Source: Microthrixaceae bacterium
Lineage (GTDB): Bacteria > Actinomycetota > Acidimicrobiia > Acidimicrobiales > Microtrichaceae
DNA: 64,000 bases
Reading direction: 5' to 3'
Assembly (NCBI GenBank): GCA_023957995.1
Contig: JAMLGK010000015.1
Coordinates: forward strand, 23,447-87,446
Shown here: positions 10,272-19,173 of the stretch, piece by piece
Layout: the number at the start of each line of letters is the position of its first letter
How positions within the stretch are numbered: position 1 is the first letter of the stretch
Notes under the pieces: generated by a model
What the model was told of the DNA's origin: nothing
Database searches by the model: none
What the model saw: only the letters and a program-made list of their open reading frames with translations
Position numbers and translations under genes: made by a program

Positions 10272-10288
10272 GCAAATAGTAGCTTTGC
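10272..10288. promoter_or_regulatory. Possible MarR-type operator (GCAAA-7-TTTGC)
   Basis: A 5-bp inverted repeat, GCAAA and TTTGC spaced by 7 nt, sits in an unusually AT-rich patch upstream of the amidohydrolase-marR operon. MarR proteins often bind 16-20 bp palindromes before their own operon. The arms are short, so the call is weak. Confidence 0.25.
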
Positions 10289-10329
10289 ACCAATCGATAT
10301 TCGACGGACCAACCTTCGACGGAGGGCCA

Positions 10330-11571
10330 ATGACCATCACCGACCTGGCTGAACAGTCCACGCCCGGCATCGACGAGATGCCGCTGATCATCTCTGTGGA
10401 CGACCACATCCTCGAACCGCGGGACCTGTGGCAACAGGAACTCCCGCCGTCACTGCGCGAGCGCGGGCCGCGGGTTGTGCGCGATCGGGTGGAGCTCTCC
10501 TTCAAGGGCGGCCAGTACGGCTTCGAACGCGGTGTCCCCGACGGACAGTGGTGCGACGTCTGGGTGTACGAGGACCTCGAGATGCCGACCGGACGCCTTC
10601 ACGCTCCCGCCGGCATGCCCCAGGACGAGGTGATCAACGTTCCCGCCGTCTACGAGGACTTCAGGCCCGGCGCATACGAGCAGACCGCGCGGCTCGCCGA
10701 CATGGATGCCAACCACGTCGAGGCCGCGGTCAACTTCCCCAACACCTTCCCCCGCTTCTGCGGACAGGGCTTCGCCGAGCGCGAGGACAAGGACCTCGCG
10801 CTGGCGTGCATCCGTATCTACAACGACTGGATGATCGATGTGTGGTCCGCTGGTGCGGGCGTCGGGCGGCTCATCCCGCTCGCGCTGGTGCCCCTGTGGG
10901 ACGCCGAGCTGGCGGCCGAGGAGGTCCGCCGCTGCGCCTCCAAGGGTTGCTTCGCGATCGCCTTCTCGGAGAACCCCCACCGCCTCGGGTTCTCGAGCAT
11001 GCACTCCGGTGAGTGGGATCCGCTGTGGAAGGCCTGCGACGAGACGGGCACGGTCGTGACCATGCACATCGGCTCGTCGTCACAGATGCCGAGCACGTCG
11101 CCGGACGCCCCCCTCGCGGTGAGCATGGCCCTCAGCGCGCAGAACGCCCAGGGCTCGCTCTGCGACTGGATCCTCTCGGGCACCCTCGAGCGTTTTCCCA
11201 CGCTCAAGATCGTCTACGCCGAGAGCCAGATCGGCTGGATGCCCTACCTGCTCGAACGCACCGACATCGTCTGGGAGGAAGGGGTCGGTGGCGTGGATCT
11301 GCCCAATCGGCCGAGCTCGTACGTGCCCGGCCGCGTCTACGGCTGCATCTTCGACGACCAGCACGGTCTCAACTCCAGGGACTCGGTCGGCCTGGGATCG
11401 ATCCTCTTCGAGACCGACTACCCGCACGCGGACGGCACGTTCCCGCGCTCCCGGGAGGTGGCTCACCGTCTGTGTGCCACAGCCGGCATGAACGCGGACG
11501 AGACCTATGCGTTCCTCAGGGGCAATGCGATCGAGGCCTTCGGTCTCGAACGCTTCGGCATCGACAGATGA
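10330..11571 (+). CDS. Amidohydrolase-family (PF04909-type) TIM-barrel hydrolase or decarboxylase
   Basis: A 413-residue metal-dependent TIM-barrel protein of the amidohydrolase_2 group, which includes aminocarboxymuconate-semialdehyde decarboxylase and other decarboxylases and hydrolases. The start has the DDHILEP metal-binding motif, later VVTMHIG supplies a histidine, and FETDYPHADGTFP carries the terminal aspartate. I place the start at the ATG at 10330 after GGAGGG; a longer in-frame extension to 10264 is not conserved-looking. The stop overlaps the MarR start (ATGA), so regulator and enzyme are coupled. The substrate is unknown. Confidence 0.82.
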   Translation: MTITDLAEQSTPGIDEMPLIISVDDHILEPRDLWQQELPPSLRERGPRVVRDRVELSFKGGQYGFERGVPDGQWCDVWVYEDLEMPTGRLHAPAGMPQDEVINVPAVYEDFRPGAYEQTARLADMDANHVEAAVNFPNTFPRFCGQGFAEREDKDLALACIRIYNDWMIDVWSAGAGVGRLIPLALVPLWDAELAAEEVRRCASKGCFAIAFSENPHRLGFSSMHSGEWDPLWKACDETGTVVTMHIGSSSQMPSTSPDAPLAVSMALSAQNAQGSLCDWILSGTLERFPTLKIVYAESQIGWMPYLLERTDIVWEEGVGGVDLPNRPSSYVPGRVYGCIFDDQHGLNSRDSVGLGSILFETDYPHADGTFPRSREVAHRLCATAGMNADETYAFLRGNAIEAFGLERFGIDR

Positions 11572-12050
11572 GCTCCGGGGCAGGGGGCTCCGTGCAGTCG
11601 CCCGCATGGACCGCCGATGTCGGAATGACCGAGGACGAGGTGGGGCTGCTGACGCGACTGGTCCGCCTCAACATGGTCGTGACCCAGGTCCTCGACCAAC
11701 TCGTCGGGGTCCACGGATCCAGTGTGGCGGACTTCCTCGTACTGGCGACCGTTCGGCGCGGGATCTCCTCCCCTGCAGAGCTGTGCGAGGTGCTGGGTCG
11801 CACGACCGGCGGCATGAGCCTCACCATCGACCGCCTGGTCGGCGACGGCCTGGTCCAGCGACGACCCGACCCGGTCGACCGACGCCGCATCGTCGTGGAG
11901 CTGACCGAAGCCGGCCGGCAACAGGCCGAAGCGGTGAACCGGGCGCTGCATGACTGGGAGGCGGGAATGGACCTCGGCGAGGCGACCAGGACCCGCATCG
12001 AGACCCACATCGACGAGGTCACCCAGCTGGTGACACGCCACCGGCCCTGA
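11568..12050 (+). CDS. MarR-family transcriptional regulator
   Basis: A 160-residue winged-helix regulator. The recognition region reads SSPAELCEVLGRTTGGMSLTIDRLVGDGLVQRR, followed by the wing and the MarR dimer signature DPVDRRRIVVELTEAG. The ATG at 11568 overlaps the amidohydrolase stop by four bases. MarR proteins usually repress their own operon until a small aromatic or hydrophobic ligand binds; here the likely target is the amidohydrolase-marR promoter. Confidence 0.88.
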   Translation: MSSGAGGSVQSPAWTADVGMTEDEVGLLTRLVRLNMVVTQVLDQLVGVHGSSVADFLVLATVRRGISSPAELCEVLGRTTGGMSLTIDRLVGDGLVQRRPDPVDRRRIVVELTEAGRQQAEAVNRALHDWEAGMDLGEATRTRIETHIDEVTQLVTRHRP

Positions 12051-12117
12051 GCCCTGGCGGCGGACGTGGGCGGCTGGCCGACGCTCTCCCTCATCGGGCC
12101 CCCGCCCGAGGGACCCA

Positions 12118-12870
12118 TCAGAGGGCGGCCGCCACCGCCTCGCCGGTTGCCGATGAGTTGAGGTAGGGCTCGGGACTGTGGGCGCGGTGGCCGTTGTCGA
12201 CGCGGCGGTCCTCCACACCCGGCCCGAAGCGTGGCGCCAGACGACCCGTTCCGGTTGCGCGATCGCCGACCGCGGCCACGTTCACCCAGCGGCGCACCGA
12301 ACCCGGCCATGGGTGGATCCCCTCCGCGTCCGGTTCCGGCAGCATGGATGCGCCCATGTCGGTGCCGAGCGGTGAACCCAGCGTCACGAAGGTGTCCACC
12401 GTCAGTTCGGGCGCCTCGCGCAGCACGTTGTAGGCCAGCACGGTTCCGAGGGAGTGGGCCACCACCACGACGGTGTCGCCGTCGAGCACCGAACGGAGTC
12501 GGGACCGTGCCGTATCCAGGATTCCCGGGTCCGCTGTCATGAGGGTGACCATGTCGATCGTTCGCTCCCAGGCCGCCTGGTTGGCCGCCTGGCCGAGCGT
12601 CGTTGCGAGGTCCCCGGAGCCACCCTCACCGGCGAATGCGGTGAGCATCTCGGCCGCGCCCGAACGGGTGGCCTCCCAGTGGTCGGCATCGAGTGTCTCG
12701 GGGTCGAGTCGGAACAGGTCGCCGTAGAAGCACACTTCGACGTCGCGGGGTTCGACGCTGCACCCGTGGTGCCAGAGGCCGTCGCGCAGTGCAGGCAACC
12801 AGCGCGCACTCAGCTCGTTAGGACCCCACAACTCGTTGAACGCGCCATGGACCATCACCACTCTTGCCAC
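12118..12870 (-). CDS. Alpha/beta-hydrolase (lipase/esterase-like)
   Basis: A 250-residue protein starting MARVVMVHGAFNELWG, where the early HG forms the oxyanion hole. The nucleophile elbow is VVVAHSLGTVLAY (AHSLG in place of the common GHSxG). A late DNGHRAHSPEPYL supplies a candidate catalytic histidine. The start is fixed by a full AGGAGG 6-7 nt before the GTG at 12870. The pattern resembles lipases acting on lipid or polyketide esters; the substrate is unknown. It is divergent from a SnoaL-like gene across a 46-bp gap. Confidence 0.75.
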   Translation of the reverse strand: MARVVMVHGAFNELWGPNELSARWLPALRDGLWHHGCSVEPRDVEVCFYGDLFRLDPETLDADHWEATRSGAAEMLTAFAGEGGSGDLATTLGQAANQAAWERTIDMVTLMTADPGILDTARSRLRSVLDGDTVVVVAHSLGTVLAYNVLREAPELTVDTFVTLGSPLGTDMGASMLPEPDAEGIHPWPGSVRRWVNVAAVGDRATGTGRLAPRFGPGVEDRRVDNGHRAHSPEPYLNSSATGEAVAAAL

Positions 12871-12903
12871 TGAAACCCTCCTTGGGTACCGGGCCACGGT
12901 AGC

Positions 12904-12909
12904 TACGAT
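12904..12909 (+). promoter_or_regulatory. TACGAT -10 box of a leaderless promoter
   Basis: TACGAT lies exactly 7 nt before the GTG at 12917 and no Shine-Dalgarno is present. The spacing matches the other leaderless genes in this window. Confidence 0.6.
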
Positions 12910-12916
12910 TCGCCGG

Positions 12917-13354
12917 GTGACAGCTGACGCCCGCGAGATCGAGAACCTCATCTACGCGTATGCGGAGCGGATCGACGCAGGGGACCTCCACGGGCTGGGT
13001 GAGCTCTTCGATGGCGCAAGGCTCGTCGCAGCACCGGGAGTGGTGCTCGAGGGTGCTGACGCGGTGCGGCGACTCTACGAGCGCTCGACGAGGATCCATG
13101 CCGACGGCACTCCCCGAACCCGGCACATGACCACCAACGTGACCATCGAGGTCCGGCCAGACCGCGCCGGCGCCGAGGCGAGGTCCGCCTACACGGTGTT
13201 CCAGCAGACCGACGCGTTGCCGTTGCAGCCGATCATCTCCGGCCGCTACCACGACACCTTCGTCCTCGACGGTGACCGCTGGCGCTTCGGGACCCGGGAG
13301 ATCTTCGTCGACCTCACCGGGAATCTGGGCGAGCACCTGCTCTTCGAGCTCTGA
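12917..13354 (+). CDS. SnoaL-like/NTF2-fold protein (ring-hydroxylating beta-subunit-like)
   Basis: A 145-residue NTF2-like protein beginning with MTADAREIENLIYAYAERIDAG, a start typical of the SnoaL_4 group that resembles ring-hydroxylating dioxygenase beta subunits. Later GRYHDTFVLDGDRWRFGTRE forms the hallmark final strands. GTG 12917 is preferred to an upstream ATG (12836), which would overlap the divergent hydrolase promoter, because a TACGAT box sits 7 nt before it. Function unknown; related proteins isomerise or dehydrate cyclic compounds. Confidence 0.78.
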   Translation: MTADAREIENLIYAYAERIDAGDLHGLGELFDGARLVAAPGVVLEGADAVRRLYERSTRIHADGTPRTRHMTTNVTIEVRPDRAGAEARSAYTVFQQTDALPLQPIISGRYHDTFVLDGDRWRFGTREIFVDLTGNLGEHLLFEL

Positions 13355-13400
13355 CCGCCTCTTCGGAGACCCTGACCTTCGTGCCGTGGCGCTCCGGGCG

Positions 13401-13440
13401 ACCGCCGCGGGACCGGCATTGCGACGCCGGTCCCGGCGGT
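13401..13440. terminator. Hairpin between convergent genes
   Basis: Arms at 13401-13417 and 13426-13440 pair over about 15 bp with a 2-nt bulge around an 8-nt loop. It lies between the convergent SnoaL and nitronate monooxygenase genes and abuts the latter's stop. There is no U tract, as is common in high-GC genomes. Confidence 0.6.
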
Positions 13441-14571
13441 TCAGGCGGTTCGCCCTTCGAGCTCGTCGAGATAGGACGTCACGTCGAGATACTCCGTCAC
13501 CCAGCGTTCGATGACCGCAGAGGTCTTCTCGACCTTCTCGAGCTGGCCCACGACCTGGCCGACCGGATTGAACGCAACGTCCACGGTCTCGTCGGGCCAA
13601 CGGTGGGTGGCGGCCACGGCCATTCCCGAGACCATGTACTGCAAGGGCATGCCGAGCGGATCAGGGGTCTCCTCGTCGGCCCAGGCATCGGTCCAGTCGT
13701 TGCGCAGCATGCGACAGGGCTTGCCGGTGAAGGAACGCGACCGCACGGTGTCGCGTGAGCTGGCATCCGCATAGGCCGCCTGTTGCACCGGGGTGTTCTC
13801 GGCCTCTTCGACCATCAGCCACTGCGAACCCGACCAGGCGCCCTGGCATCCGAGGGCCAGAGCGGCCGCGATCTGTTGGCCGCTGCCGATCCCACCGGCT
13901 GCCAGCACGGGCCGGGGCGCAACCTCCTTGACCACCTGGGGCCAGAGAACGATCGAGCCCACCTCGCCGCAGTGTCCGCCGCCCTCGCCCCCCTGGGCGA
14001 TGATGATGTCGACGTCGGCATCCGCGTGCTTGCGCGCCTGGCCCGGGGAGCCACAGAGCGCCGCCACCTTGCGACCCTCCGCATGGAGGTGGTCGATCAT
14101 GTCCTTCGGCGGCGTCCCGAGGGCATTGGCGATCAGCGTCATCTTCGGATGGCGGAGTGCCACCTCCACCTGCGGGGTCGCCGTGGCCTCGGTCCAGCCG
14201 AGCAGCTTGAGCGTGTTGTCCTCATCATCGGAATCGATCGGCACCCCGTGGTCGAGCAGGAGGTTGCGTGCGAACTCGAGATGCTCGGGCGGGACCATGT
14301 TCTGGAGCATCTTCGCCAGATCGTCCGCGGACATGTCCTCGTCCATGCCCTCGTACTTGTTGGGTATCACGATGTCGACGCCATAGGGATGGTCGCCGAT
14401 GTGCTCATCGATCCACTCGAGCTCGATCTCGAGCTGCTCGGGGGAGTATCCGACGGCGCCGAGAACACCGAAGCCACCAGCCTTCGACACCGCCACGACC
14501 ACGTCGCGGCAGTGCGTGAAGGCGAAGATCGGGAACTCGATGCCGAGTTCTTCACAGATCGGGGTTTGCAT
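13441..14571 (-). CDS. Nitronate monooxygenase (2-nitropropane dioxygenase family)
   Basis: A 376-residue FMN-dependent TIM-barrel enzyme. The start MQTPICEELGIEFPIF and the glycine-rich IIAQGGEGGGHCG with PVLAAGGIGSGQQIAAALALGCQG are the family's FMN phosphate-binding motifs. Such enzymes oxidise nitronates; many actinobacterial paralogues are reductases of uncertain substrate. The start follows AAGGA and lies 12 nt downstream of the P450 stop, placing it third in a TetR-P450-monooxygenase operon. Confidence 0.87.
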   Translation of the reverse strand: MQTPICEELGIEFPIFAFTHCRDVVVAVSKAGGFGVLGAVGYSPEQLEIELEWIDEHIGDHPYGVDIVIPNKYEGMDEDMSADDLAKMLQNMVPPEHLEFARNLLLDHGVPIDSDDEDNTLKLLGWTEATATPQVEVALRHPKMTLIANALGTPPKDMIDHLHAEGRKVAALCGSPGQARKHADADVDIIIAQGGEGGGHCGEVGSIVLWPQVVKEVAPRPVLAAGGIGSGQQIAAALALGCQGAWSGSQWLMVEEAENTPVQQAAYADASSRDTVRSRSFTGKPCRMLRNDWTDAWADEETPDPLGMPLQYMVSGMAVAATHRWPDETVDVAFNPVGQVVGQLEKVEKTSAVIERWVTEYLDVTSYLDELEGRTA

Positions 14572-14583
14572 CAGCAGGTCCTT

Positions 14584-15789
14584 TCACCAGGAAACGGGCA
14601 TTCGTTTGATGCCGTTCACGAAATCGCTGCGCAGGCGCTCGGGAGGGCCCGCCAGCTCGATACGGGGGAGACGCTCGACCACCTGACGCATCGTCGCCCT
14701 GATCTCGGCGCGCGCGAGGTTGGCGCCGAGGCAGTAGTGCACTCCGCCACCGCCGAAGGTCACGTGGTCGTTCGGGGTCCGCCCCACGTCGAAGGTGTGG
14801 GGATCCTCGAACACGTCCTCGTCGCGGTTGGCCGACGCGTAGTAGATGACGACCTTGTCACCGGCGGCGATCCTCACCCCGGACAGTTCGGTGTCGACCG
14901 TGGCGGTGCGCCTGAAGTTGTGGATCGACGACCCCCAGCGGAGCATCTCCTCGACCGCGGTGTCCCAGAGGTCCGGATCGTCGCGCAGTCGTTGCGCCTG
15001 ATCCGGGTGTTCGACCAGGGCCAGCAGCGAGTGGTTGATCAGGTTGCGGGTCGTCTCGTTTCCCGCCACCACCAGCGTGATGAAGAACAGGTCGAGCTCG
15101 GTGTTGTCGAGCCGTTCACCGTCGAGCTCTGCTTCCACCAGTGCGGTCATGAGGTCATCGCGGGGATTCGAGCGGCGGTCCTCTGCCACCGCATCACACA
15201 GAGCGAAGATCTCTGCAGATGCCTCGTCGGGTCGGACGTGGCTGTAGTCGGGATCTTCCCGACTCCCGATGAGGTCGTTGGAGATCTCGAACATGCGTGA
15301 CCACTGGTCGGGTTCCAGCCCGATCATCTCGCAGATCATCTGCACCGGCACCTGCGCCGCGATGTCCTCCACGAACTCGCAGCCGCCGGCATCGATCACG
15401 TTGTCGATGACCACCTCGGCGCGGCGCTCGATCTCCGCCACCAGCCTGGCGATCATTCTCGGAGTGAACGCCTTCGACACCAGCCTGCGCGCCCGGTTGT
15501 GCAAGGGCGGGTCCATGTTCAGGATCGACAGCCTCAGTTGTTCGAGCGACTCGTCGGTCTGCGTGGCGATGAAGGTGCCGCCGAGCTCGCTGGAGAACGT
15601 CTCCCAGTCGTGGCTCACAGCTCGCACGTCAGCGTGTCGGGTCACTGCCCAGAACCCCGGACCGTCGGGTTCGGGGTGCCAGTACACCGGCGCCTCGCGC
15701 CGCAGCCAGTCGAACTGGTCGTGCGGGGCACTCCGTTGCCAGGTCTTGCCCAACAGGTCTATCTCGGGTGACTGCTCGACCGTGGTCAT
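14584..15789 (-). CDS. Cytochrome P450
   Basis: A 401-residue soluble bacterial P450. The I-helix oxygen motif is VVAGNETTRN, the K-helix ExxR is EEMLRW, and the haem-cysteine loop is FGGGGVHYCLG. The closest pattern is the CYP125/142/107-like group seen in steroid and fatty-acid oxidation, but the substrate is not readable. I set the start at ATG 15789 because it overlaps the TetR stop (ATGA); the longer open frame upstream runs antisense-like through the TetR gene. It needs ferredoxin partners, none of which are nearby. Confidence 0.92.
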   Translation of the reverse strand: MTTVEQSPEIDLLGKTWQRSAPHDQFDWLRREAPVYWHPEPDGPGFWAVTRHADVRAVSHDWETFSSELGGTFIATQTDESLEQLRLSILNMDPPLHNRARRLVSKAFTPRMIARLVAEIERRAEVVIDNVIDAGGCEFVEDIAAQVPVQMICEMIGLEPDQWSRMFEISNDLIGSREDPDYSHVRPDEASAEIFALCDAVAEDRRSNPRDDLMTALVEAELDGERLDNTELDLFFITLVVAGNETTRNLINHSLLALVEHPDQAQRLRDDPDLWDTAVEEMLRWGSSIHNFRRTATVDTELSGVRIAAGDKVVIYYASANRDEDVFEDPHTFDVGRTPNDHVTFGGGGVHYCLGANLARAEIRATMRQVVERLPRIELAGPPERLRSDFVNGIKRMPVSW

Positions 15790-16403
15790 GAGAGTGCAGC
15801 TCCTTGGTTCTCGACGGTGACGACCTCGGGGTCGGCGGACTCGGAGGCGGCGATCCGTGCAAGGGTGTCGACGGCAGCGGCGTCGGTGATCGAGCCGGGC
15901 GCGAGGCGCCGCATCATCTCGAGACCCAGCAGCACACCGATCAGGATCTGGCCGACCACCGCTGACCCTCCTGTCCACTCCGCCAGCGCAGCCGAGATCC
16001 CCTCGCCCGCGACCCTGTAGCGGGCGGCCAGGTGACCCGCTGCATCCTCGTTGCGTATGGCGTAGGACCAGAGTTCGTGTTCGAGCGCGATCCAGCGACC
16101 ACCTCCGGCGACCGGCGACGACACGTTGCGCCACAGCACCACGAGGCTCTCCTCGAGCGTCGAGGCGGTGGTGAGTTCGGCGCCGACCACGGCGGCCACG
16201 TCGTCCACCCATCCGTCGAGGAGAGCGAACAGCACGCCCTCCTTGCCACCGAAGTGGTCGTACACCGCTCCGGAGGTGCGGTCCGCCCGTTCCGCGATGG
16301 CATCGATGGAGGTGCTGTCGATGCCACGTTCGGCGAAGAGTTCGGAGGCCGCTTCGAGCAGGCGGCCCCGTGTCTCCGCTCGCCGCTCTGCCTGCGTTGC
16401 CAC
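15786..16403 (-). CDS. TetR-family transcriptional regulator
   Basis: A 205-residue regulator. Residues 5-50 form the TetR helix-turn-helix: RRAETRGRLLEAASELFAERG, then SIDAIAERADRTSGAVYDHFGGKEGV. The rest is a helical ligand domain. The GTG at 16403 is favoured because TATGTT lies 6 nt upstream (leaderless); GTG 16421 is the alternative. Its stop overlaps the P450 start, so it controls its own P450-monooxygenase operon. A TTGGTCAACCAA palindrome in the promoter is the likely operator and could also act on the divergent LLM gene. Confidence 0.9.
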   Translation of the reverse strand: MATQAERRAETRGRLLEAASELFAERGIDSTSIDAIAERADRTSGAVYDHFGGKEGVLFALLDGWVDDVAAVVGAELTTASTLEESLVVLWRNVSSPVAGGGRWIALEHELWSYAIRNEDAAGHLAARYRVAGEGISAALAEWTGGSAVVGQILIGVLLGLEMMRRLAPGSITDAAAVDTLARIAASESADPEVVTVENQGAALS

Positions 16404-16409
16404 CGGTTC

Positions 16410-16415
16410 AACATA
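16410..16415 (-). promoter_or_regulatory. TATGTT -10 box of a leaderless promoter (TetR gene)
   Basis: TATGTT on the minus strand ends 6 nt before the GTG at 16403. The candidate TetR operator at 16432-16443 then falls on the -35 region. Confidence 0.45.
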
Positions 16416-16431
16416 GGCCACCTGATATATG

Positions 16432-16443
16432 TTGGTCAACCAA
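16432..16443. promoter_or_regulatory. Candidate TetR operator TTGGTCAACCAA
   Basis: Arms TTGGT and ACCAA are spaced by 2 nt. The site lies between the divergent TetR-P450 operon and an LLM oxidoreductase, over the -35 region of the TetR promoter. Such short palindromes are typical of autorepressing TetR proteins. Confidence 0.5.
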
Positions 16444-16496
16444 TGTTTCTTCGGGCACCAGCCGGCGGAGGCCGTCCGCCCAGCTAGACAGGGGAC

Positions 16497-17471
16497 GTGT
16501 TCACACTCCGATTCGACATGCGCGCACCCGACGTCGGTGCCGACCGCGTCGAGCTCTACGCAACGGCGCTGGAGATGGCCGCCTGGTGCGAGGACCGCGG
16601 AGCCCTGATGGCGATCCTCAGCGAACACCACGGGTCGGCCGACGGATACCTCCCCTCGCCCACGGTGCTGGCCGCTGCGATGGCTGCTCGCACCTCGAGG
16701 CTCCCCATAGCGGTGATGGTCACGATCCTCCCGCTGCACGACCCGATCCAACTGGCCGAGGACATGTGCGTGATCGACATCCTCAGTCGGGGCAGGGTGA
16801 GCTACGTGGCGGGAGTCGGCTACCGACCCGAGGAGTACGAGCTGTACGGGGTCGACTTCAGCCGCCGGGGCGAACTGGCCGACAGCAAGCTCCCGCTGCT
16901 GCTGGCCGCCCGCAGCGGCGAGGAGTTCGTCCACGAGGGCCGTCTGCACCGGGTGACTCCGGCACCGCACACTCCGGGGGGCCCGTCCATCGCCTGGGGT
17001 GGAGGCAGTGTCGCGGCTGCGCGCCGAGCGGGTCGCCACGGCATCGACTTCATCGCCCAGCGAGGTGGCGACCAACTCCGCGAGGAGTACCTCGCGTCAG
17101 CCCGCTCGGCCGGTCACGAACCCGGTGTGTGCTTCCTTCCCCCCGACGACATGCCGACCGCGGTGTTCGTGGCGGACGACCCGGACCGGGCCTGGGACGA
17201 GCTGGCTCCCTACCTGATGCACGACGTGACGGCCTATGCCGACTGGAACCGTGGAGCCCCTGCATCGGCGAGCATGTCGGGCGCCCGCACGATCGACGAG
17301 CTCAGGCAGCAGAACTCCAGTCACCGGGTGCTCACGCCCGTTGAAGCCCGCGAGCTGATCGACCGCGGCGAGATGCTGCAGCTGCACCCGTTGATCGGCG
17401 GGCTACCGCCCGAGATCGCCTGGCGGTATCTGCACACCGTCACCGACGACGTGATCGGCGCCGCCTCCTGA
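16497..17471 (+). CDS. LLM-class flavin-dependent oxidoreductase
   Basis: A 324-residue luciferase-like monooxygenase-fold protein, with AEDMCVIDILSRGRVSYVAGVGYRPEEYELYGVDFSRR as its core, followed by PSIAWGGGSVAAARRAGRHGIDFIAQ. The group uses FMN or F420. The GTG at 16497 has no strong ribosome site; a TAGACA hexamer lies 6 nt upstream but lacks the final T of the -10 consensus. It is divergent from the TetR-P450-monooxygenase operon and shares the TetR operator region, so it probably serves the same substrate. Confidence 0.82.
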   Translation: MFTLRFDMRAPDVGADRVELYATALEMAAWCEDRGALMAILSEHHGSADGYLPSPTVLAAAMAARTSRLPIAVMVTILPLHDPIQLAEDMCVIDILSRGRVSYVAGVGYRPEEYELYGVDFSRRGELADSKLPLLLAARSGEEFVHEGRLHRVTPAPHTPGGPSIAWGGGSVAAARRAGRHGIDFIAQRGGDQLREEYLASARSAGHEPGVCFLPPDDMPTAVFVADDPDRAWDELAPYLMHDVTAYADWNRGAPASASMSGARTIDELRQQNSSHRVLTPVEARELIDRGEMLQLHPLIGGLPPEIAWRYLHTVTDDVIGAAS

Positions 17472-17494
17472 CCCCAGGGGCCGCGTCCCCGGGG
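17472..17494. terminator. Hairpin between convergent genes
   Basis: CCCC-A-GGGG pairs with CCCCGGGG around a CCGCGT loop, with one bulged A. It sits directly after the LLM stop and before the convergent acyl-CoA ligase stop, so it could terminate both. Confidence 0.5.
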
Positions 17495-17498
17495 AGGA

Positions 17499-19130
17499 TC
17501 AGACCGGATCGAAGGTGTCGGCCAGGTCACGCAGGTCCTTCTTCGAGACCTTGCCCAGCTCGGCGGTGGGCAGTTCGTCGAGGAAGTAGACCGCACGCGG
17601 CACCTTGAAGTCCGACAGGATGCCCTTGCACGCCTCGATGATCGCCTCCGCCATCTGTTCCTCGGGATCCGCCATCGCGTTGCGGACCACGAAGGCCACC
17701 GGAACCATGTCGAGCATCTCGTGTGACTTCGCCACCACGGCGATGTCGTCGATCCCGGCGACGGTGCGGCAGGCGTCCTCGACCTCGCGCGCGGAGACGT
17801 TCTCACCACCGACCTTGAGGGCGTCCTTGTCGCGGTCGCAGTAGAAGATGTGGCCACCCTCCTCGAGGCGGACCACATCACCGGTGCGGCACCAACCGTC
17901 CTCGCTGAACATCTTCTCGTTGGCCTCGGGGTTGTTCAGGTACTCGAGGAACACCGAGATCCCGCGCACGCCGCGGATCCAGAGCTCGCCCATCTCGCCC
18001 ACCTCGGCAGGCCGGCCGGTCTCGTGGTTGAAGATCATCATCTCGTAGCCCGGTGCAACGCGACCCATTGCCATGTCCGGATACGACTCGTTCGGTGACG
18101 AACGCACGCAATGGGTCACCAATTCGGTCATCCCGTAGGACGCGAGCACCCGCATTCCCAGCCAGTCCTCGAGCACCGGCATGATCAGACCGAACACACC
18201 CACCCGGACCGTGTGCTCCGGGATCGGTTCACCACCGATCGCCTTGAACACGAACGGGATCAACGAGATGTGGGTGACGCTGTGGGCAGCGATCACGTCC
18301 CAGAACCGCGAGGCTGAGAACTTCGGCTGCAGGACCACGGTGCCACCGACACCCAACACGGTCCAGATGGCCCAGCCCTGGGTGTTCACATGGAAGAACG
18401 GCAGGTAGCAGAGGTAGGTGTCGTCGGGCTGGAAGTCGATGTTGGTGGGATTCACCTTGGCCGCCCACAACACGTTGCCGTGGGTGTGCACCACTGCCTT
18501 GGGCTTGGACGTGGTGCCGGAGGTGAACAGGATCCCGACCGGACGCAGGGGGTCGGGCTCGAGTTCGGGTACGGCGGTCGGATCGCCCCGCAGCGAGTCG
18601 AAGCTGTCGAAACCGGAGTCGACCTCGTCGGCCGCGGGCGGCTCTCCGGAGTCGTCGTCGGTCACGACCACCCATCCGAGATCCGATTCCACCTCCCGGA
18701 GCACGGACGCGAACTGCGGCTGGGTGATGACCCCGATCGCGCCGGAGTGTTCGATGAAGTAGTCGAGCTCCGCAGCAACGCTGCGCGTGTTGGTCGTGAC
18801 CGCGATGCCGCCCAGGCGGGCCACCGCGTACCAGGCGACAACCGCCTCGGGACAGTTGCCGGCGTGGATGAGAACCGCATCGCCGATACCCACTCCCCTC
18901 GCCGCCAGTCCCGCAGCCACCTGGCGTGTCTCTTCGGCGAATTCGGCGTAGGTCCAGCGACGGCTCTGTCCGTCCTTCGGCTCCCACACCAGGAACGTGT
19001 GATCACCGCGTTCCGACTCGCGTTGGTCAAGCAGTCGACCCACGTCCTGGCCGTGGAACTGGTAGCGGGCCACCTCTTCGGGGCTCAGCTGTGGTGCCTG
19101 GTCAACCGTGGTCTGGCTGTCGCCGGTCAT
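17499..19130 (-). CDS. Acyl-CoA ligase (AMP-forming, FadD-like)
   Basis: A 543-residue ANL-superfamily ligase that activates a carboxylic acid to its CoA ester via an acyl-adenylate. Visible motifs: the P-loop-like ILFTSGTTSKPKAV, the ASYGMTE adenylate motif, GWCRTGDVVRLEEGG, and the C-terminal hinge DRDKDALKVGGENVS with the late catalytic lysine in LGKVSKKDL. The start is placed at the ATG at 19130. A perfect KstR-type operator lies about 80 nt upstream, so it may activate steroid-derived or branched acids. It follows an SDR gene in the same direction across a 153-nt gap holding that operator and a palindrome. Confidence 0.88.
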   Translation of the reverse strand: MTGDSQTTVDQAPQLSPEEVARYQFHGQDVGRLLDQRESERGDHTFLVWEPKDGQSRRWTYAEFAEETRQVAAGLAARGVGIGDAVLIHAGNCPEAVVAWYAVARLGGIAVTTNTRSVAAELDYFIEHSGAIGVITQPQFASVLREVESDLGWVVVTDDDSGEPPAADEVDSGFDSFDSLRGDPTAVPELEPDPLRPVGILFTSGTTSKPKAVVHTHGNVLWAAKVNPTNIDFQPDDTYLCYLPFFHVNTQGWAIWTVLGVGGTVVLQPKFSASRFWDVIAAHSVTHISLIPFVFKAIGGEPIPEHTVRVGVFGLIMPVLEDWLGMRVLASYGMTELVTHCVRSSPNESYPDMAMGRVAPGYEMMIFNHETGRPAEVGEMGELWIRGVRGISVFLEYLNNPEANEKMFSEDGWCRTGDVVRLEEGGHIFYCDRDKDALKVGGENVSAREVEDACRTVAGIDDIAVVAKSHEMLDMVPVAFVVRNAMADPEEQMAEAIIEACKGILSDFKVPRAVYFLDELPTAELGKVSKKDLRDLADTFDPV

Positions 19131-19173
19131 TGTTGTTTGATCCTCATCGGGGTCACGGCCCGCAATATCCCTC

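Noticed and set aside
13783..15300. A 505-codon plus-strand open frame
   Set aside because: It is antisense to nitronate monooxygenase and P450, both with intact motifs.
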